This document shows positions 5,524-7,873 of a stretch of DNA of 7,873 nt, one piece after another. The position numbers and the translations under genes are program-made. This stretch comes from an uncultured Bacilli bacterium. Lineage in GTDB: Bacteria > Bacillota_I > Bacilli_A > RF39 > UBA660. The number at the start of each line of letters is the position of its first letter. The first letter of the stretch is position 1. The notes beneath the pieces were generated by a model. That model was not told the origin of the DNA. It saw only the letters and a program-made list of their open reading frames with translations, and did no database searches. The stretch spans positions 1 through 7,873 of the forward strand of contig CANQXB010000039.1 in NCBI GenBank assembly GCA_947627805.1, in the 5' to 3' direction.

Positions 5524-5730
5524 ATTTTGGATTATAATTTCTAAATCATATTCTTTCGCTATTTTAACTAATGTTTCAAAGGTGTAATTATTAAGTCCTC
5601 GTTCATATTTTTCAATAGAACTTTTACTAGTATTGATTTTTTTAGCTAACTCATTTTGCGTAAGGTTTAACCCCTGTCTTATGAATTTAAAAATTTCATT
5701 AGTTTTGTATTCATTTGCTCTTATTTTCAT
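5512..5730 (-). CDS. Small XRE-family helix-turn-helix regulator
   Basis: A 72-residue protein that is almost entirely one Cro/C1-type HTH domain (about residues 11-65). The DNA-reading segment is seen in LTQNELAKKINTSKSSIEKY (23-42), followed by FETLVKIAKEYDLEI (51-65), the usual final helices. There is no extra effector or membrane domain. Such stand-alone proteins are repressors or antitoxins; no adjacent toxin gene is visible, since the neighbours are an S1 gene and a surface-protein operon. The ATG at 5730 is preceded by AGAAG at 8 bases. It is divergent from the two-gene surface operon, and the 126-bp space between them has a palindrome close to its own start, so it may autoregulate and control the operon. 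That link is inference. It converges with the S1 gene with only five bases between the coding ends. Confidence 0.85.
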   Translation of the reverse strand: MKIRANEYKTNEIFKFIRQGLNLTQNELAKKINTSKSSIEKYERGLNNYTFETLVKIAKEYDLEIIIQNKKR

Positions 5731-5751
5731 AATTTATTCTTCTTGTCATAA

Positions 5752-5764
5752 TTGTAATATACAA
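5752..5764. promoter_or_regulatory. Candidate XRE operator (13-bp perfect palindrome)
   Basis: TTGTA-ATA-TACAA is a perfect inverted repeat, 21 bp upstream of the XRE start. Read on the minus strand its end overlaps TACAAT (5756-5751), the best -10 candidate for the XRE gene. The size and arm length are typical for small XRE repressors. An autoregulatory operator is the natural reading, but it is unproven. Confidence 0.5.
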
Positions 5765-5784
5765 AAATGTTTATAATACCGAAA

Positions 5785-5801
5785 ATCGTAATATCGTACG
5801 A
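5785..5801. promoter_or_regulatory. CG-punctuated direct repeat and palindrome, possible second operator
   Basis: ATCGTA occurs at 5785-5790 and again at 5793-5798, 8 bp apart, and the second copy is part of the perfect palindrome TCGTACGA (5794-5801). CG dinucleotides are rare in this AT-rich window, yet four occur in 5780-5800. It lies between the XRE gene and the surface operon, upstream of the operon's -10. It may be a regulator site; the binding protein is unknown. Confidence 0.35.
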
Positions 5802-5827
5802 CTTCTGATATAAAGATATTTTAATCA

Positions 5828-5836
5828 TGTTATTAT
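5828..5836 (+). promoter_or_regulatory. Extended -10 promoter of the surface-protein operon
   Basis: TGTTATTAT is an extended -10 (TGn plus TATTAT, 5 of 6). The -35 position (about 5808-5813) is poor, so the promoter may need the TGn element or an activator. The predicted start near 5843 immediately precedes the GAGGT ribosome site (5844-5848). Confidence 0.5.
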
Positions 5837-5856
5837 GACTCTAGAGGTATTATAAA

Positions 5857-6540
5857 ATGATAGAAAAATTAAAGAAAACAACAAATAAAGAGTTACATAT
5901 TTTTATTATTGTCATAGTGGTTGCTGTATTTTTAGTATTAATAAAACTTGTTTTAAAAGATACGCATGCATTTTATAATAGTGCGACTAATCCGATTCCG
6001 ATATTTAATACTAAAGTAGGAGATTTTACTGGAGAAGGTGAAAGTGTTAAAGATGGTCCTTTAACAAATAAAAATACCGATGTTAATATTATCTTTTATA
6101 CGCAAATGCCTGATAATCCCGATAAATATATGGTAAGTAAATATTTGCCCGTTAATGGTTATAAAGTAAATGAAAAGGTCAGTAATTGTTACCCAGCGAA
6201 AGGCAAAGAAGCCACTTATAGTAATTATAGTATTGATAGTGAAGGTAACTTAAATATTACTTATACAGAAACCAAACCAACCCAAGTCGTCTGTCGAATC
6301 TATTATGATAGAGATAAATTATCAGATGTTATAATTTATGCTTATTTAGAAGATCCGAATGGTGATAAAACATATAACAAGAAAACTTATAAATTAGTAA
6401 ATCAAGTAGATAGTACATACAAACTAATCGCTCATGAATGTAAAAACAAAAGAGCAACATTTAGTTATGATAGCACCTCGGGATTTAATATAAGTTCAAA
6501 AGGACCAGACACTTGTTATGCTTATTTTAGTAAAAGTTAA
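5857..6540 (+). CDS. Membrane-anchored extracellular protein with paired-cysteine modules
   Basis: A 227-residue protein with a basic N-terminus, one membrane helix (about 14-33, uncleaved signal anchor) and an extracellular remainder. After HAFYNSATNPIPIFNTKVGD (37-56) comes a hydrophilic region and two related modules: residues 109-150 (C111 to C146, ending CRIYYD) and 192-224 (C195 to C220, ending CYAYF). Each has a cysteine, an AT-containing strand region, and a closing CxxYF/Y, suggesting a beta module closed by a disulfide. I associate this type with abundant uncharacterised surface proteins of uncultured gut Bacilli; no function is established. The ATG at 5857 follows GAGGT at 8 bases. 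The next gene begins 14 bp downstream and carries the same module, so the pair form an operon. There is no LPXTG, pilin motif or catalytic signature. Confidence 0.8.
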   Translation: MIEKLKKTTNKELHIFIIVIVVAVFLVLIKLVLKDTHAFYNSATNPIPIFNTKVGDFTGEGESVKDGPLTNKNTDVNIIFYTQMPDNPDKYMVSKYLPVNGYKVNEKVSNCYPAKGKEATYSNYSIDSEGNLNITYTETKPTQVVCRIYYDRDKLSDVIIYAYLEDPNGDKTYNKKTYKLVNQVDSTYKLIAHECKNKRATFSYDSTSGFNISSKGPDTCYAYFSKS

Positions 6541-6554
6541 AGGAGTAAAGAAAG

Positions 6555-7721
6555 ATGAAAAAGAAGATAATATTAAGAAGTTTGATAATATTAGGAATAG
6601 CTTTTATTATATATGAAAGTTATTCAATAGTTAGTATGATAGCAAATAACAATTTAGAAGTATTAGAAAATGTTAGGACGATAGATTTAAAAAATGATAA
6701 ATCAATAGCCATAATGGTTCAAGATACAAATACTGATGAGTGGCATGAAGCAGACAATAGAGATTCATGGCCAAGTCCTACAACCCATGGATTTGTGGGA
6801 GCAGAATGTACAGATAGTGAAGGAGCCACAATAGATTGGGAGAAAGTATTAACATTCAGTTTAGCTAATAAAACTGCAACAATAAAAACTAAACAAACAG
6901 CTTATTGTACTTTATATTTTGCTAAAGGAGAACCAGCTTTAGATTGGTTAAAGAAAAAGGGTGGTACAACTTTTGCTGGAGGAGGAGAACATACAACAGC
7001 GGTAGGTGGTTTATATCGTTTTGTGGGAATTAATACTCAAGTATTAAATAATTATATTTGTTTTGGAACAGTAGTAGAAAGCGAATGTATAAACCAAGCC
7101 GATAAATATATGTATCGAATCATAGGAATAACATCTACTGAAGATGAAACAATAGGCTTATATGCTAATCAATTAAAAATAATTAAGGCAACTCCACCAA
7201 GTAGAAGTGAACCATGGGGGAGTGATTCGCAAACTTGGAATAATTCAACATTAAAAGACTATTTAAATACAACATTTTATAATGCTACATTTAAAACGGA
7301 GTCAACAAGAATTCCAGATGCAACTTATTGGGAAAGTATGATAAGCAATCACAAATGGTATATAAAATATCAAACAAGTATCGAAAACGAAGAACCAAAA
7401 GATTCTCAAAGTATTTCAGTTGAAAACAAGATAGGCTTAATGTATGCATCAGACTTTAAAGATGCTGGGCCATATAGTACTAGTAGTTGGTTACATATAG
7501 TTAATGGATGGAGTACTAATACAAATACTTATGAATGGACAATGAGTAGACATAGTATTGATTTAGCATGGGTTATTTCATCATCAGGAACACTCGATGG
7601 TGCTGCAAAAGGCTTAAGTTTTGCGGTTCGCCCTGTATTTTATCTTCAATCAGGAGTTAATTTAATGGGTGAAGGAACTAAAGAGCATCCATATATAATA
7701 GCAACAATGAATAATGCTTAA
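6555..7721 (+). CDS. Larger membrane-anchored extracellular protein with a C-terminal FGE/lectin-like domain
   Basis: A 388-residue protein with a basic start and one membrane helix (about 5-22), the rest outside the cell. Residues 83-122 hold the cysteine module shared with the upstream protein (C85 in GAECTDSEGATIDW, C118 in CTLYF). A Gly-rich linker (136-152) leads to a larger domain: GLYRFVGINT (152-161), C169 and C178 as a second likely disulfide, YRIIGI (187-192), WNNSTLKDYLNTTFY (228-242), and at the end FAVRPVFYL (356-364) and GTKEHPYIIA (374-383). This order recalls DUF6273 or formylglycine-enzyme/C-type-lectin-like surface domains of gut Firmicutes, probably a ligand-binding or structural role; the assignment is tentative. 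The many Trp and Tyr residues fit glycan or peptide binding. AAAGGAG (6539-6545), overlapping the upstream stop, lies 9 bases before the ATG. Confidence 0.82.
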   Translation: MKKKIILRSLIILGIAFIIYESYSIVSMIANNNLEVLENVRTIDLKNDKSIAIMVQDTNTDEWHEADNRDSWPSPTTHGFVGAECTDSEGATIDWEKVLTFSLANKTATIKTKQTAYCTLYFAKGEPALDWLKKKGGTTFAGGGEHTTAVGGLYRFVGINTQVLNNYICFGTVVESECINQADKYMYRIIGITSTEDETIGLYANQLKIIKATPPSRSEPWGSDSQTWNNSTLKDYLNTTFYNATFKTESTRIPDATYWESMISNHKWYIKYQTSIENEEPKDSQSISVENKIGLMYASDFKDAGPYSTSSWLHIVNGWSTNTNTYEWTMSRHSIDLAWVISSSGTLDGAAKGLSFAVRPVFYLQSGVNLMGEGTKEHPYIIATMNNA

Positions 7722-7730
7722 TTATATAAA

Positions 7731-7783
7731 ATAAAAACGGAGATAATAAGTTTTACGAAACTTATTTATTACTCCGTTTTTAT
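7731..7783 (+). terminator. Long hairpin terminator of the surface-protein operon
   Basis: ATAAAAACGGAG (7731-7742) pairs perfectly with CTCCGTTTTTAT (7772-7783). Inside, AATAAGTTT (7745-7753) pairs perfectly with AAACTTATT (7758-7766) around TACG, a UNCG-type tetraloop sequence. An uneven internal loop separates the two stems. The T run is within the closing arm, and the A run in the first arm would make it work in either direction. Confidence 0.85.
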
Positions 7784-7803
7784 TTTATTAGATTTTAGGT
7801 GAA

Positions 7804-7860
7804 TTGGAAAAGTAAAAGCAACTAGCAAAGTAAGGAAATAAAATGGACAAGTAAAAGCAA
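7804..7860 (+). repeat. Imperfect 18-bp direct repeat in non-coding DNA
   Basis: The segment at 7804-7821 recurs at 7843-7860 with 16 of 18 identical bases, including 12 identical bases AAGTAAAAGCAA. The copies are 39 bp apart. ATTGG at 7867-7871 resembles the ATTGG at 7803-7807 before the first copy, so a further copy may continue past the window edge. No ORF is seen in 7784-7873. Confidence 0.6.
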
Positions 7861-7873
7861 GAAAAAATTGGTA

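Noticed and set aside
5512..5730. XRE gene as the antitoxin of a toxin-antitoxin pair
   Set aside because: No HigB-, RelE- or HipA-like gene is adjacent; the neighbours are an S1 protein and surface proteins.
5857..6540. Type IV pilin or sortase substrate
   Set aside because: There is no prepilin peptidase site before the hydrophobic segment, which is preceded by a Lys-rich signal-anchor type start, and no C-terminal LPXTG with hydrophobic tail.
7804..7860. CRISPR array at the right edge
   Set aside because: The repeat units are imperfect, only two are visible, spacing is not matched to a typical repeat-spacer size, and no cas gene is present.

Overview
The window is strongly AT-rich and densely coded. 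It uses the standard bacterial code: every tryptophan is TGG, and TGA serves as a stop in at least two genes (ends 2915 and 4812). Recognisable proteins (YunB, YutD, YutH, a NifU-like protein, a CvfD/YugI-type S1 protein) are Bacilli families. The right-hand surface proteins look like a family I associate with uncultured gut Bacilli (RF39/Erysipelotrichales-like genomes). I infer an uncultured AT-rich member of the Bacilli that keeps at least part of the sporulation gene set; the exact lineage is not determinable from sequence reading alone.

Left block (158-3849, all +). An acidic tail-anchored protein is followed 8 bp later by the sporulation protein YunB. A promoter directly after yunB drives a second tail-anchored protein and YutD (12 bp gap). 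Another strong promoter drives a two-domain protein with a long Pro/Val/Glu/Thr linker, closed by a terminator (3852-3877). Middle block (3892-5730). YutH, a CotS-type spore-coat kinase-fold protein, runs head-on into a NifU-type Fe-S scaffold gene (nfuA/yutI-like) with no base between the two stop codons. A divergent promoter region then serves nfuA (-) and an S1-domain RNA-binding protein (+). The S1 gene converges with a small XRE regulator, and the two share one bidirectional hairpin that holds both stop codons.

Right block (5731-7873). Divergent from the XRE gene lies a two-gene operon for membrane-anchored, cysteine-containing extracellular proteins that share a repeated 'C...CxxYF' module. 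It ends at a strong hairpin terminator, followed by about 90 bp of non-coding DNA with an imperfect 18-bp direct repeat.

Two themes stand out. First, yunB, yutD, yutH and a yutI-like gene lie together here, and as I recall their namesakes are also neighbours in Bacillus subtilis, but here unknown tail-anchored proteins fill the intervening places. Second, initiation regions are extremely compact: predicted transcription starts fall only a few bases before the Shine-Dalgarno sequence, and yunB and yutH have no Shine-Dalgarno and appear to be leaderless, sharing a CATA...ATAATATGAA start motif.
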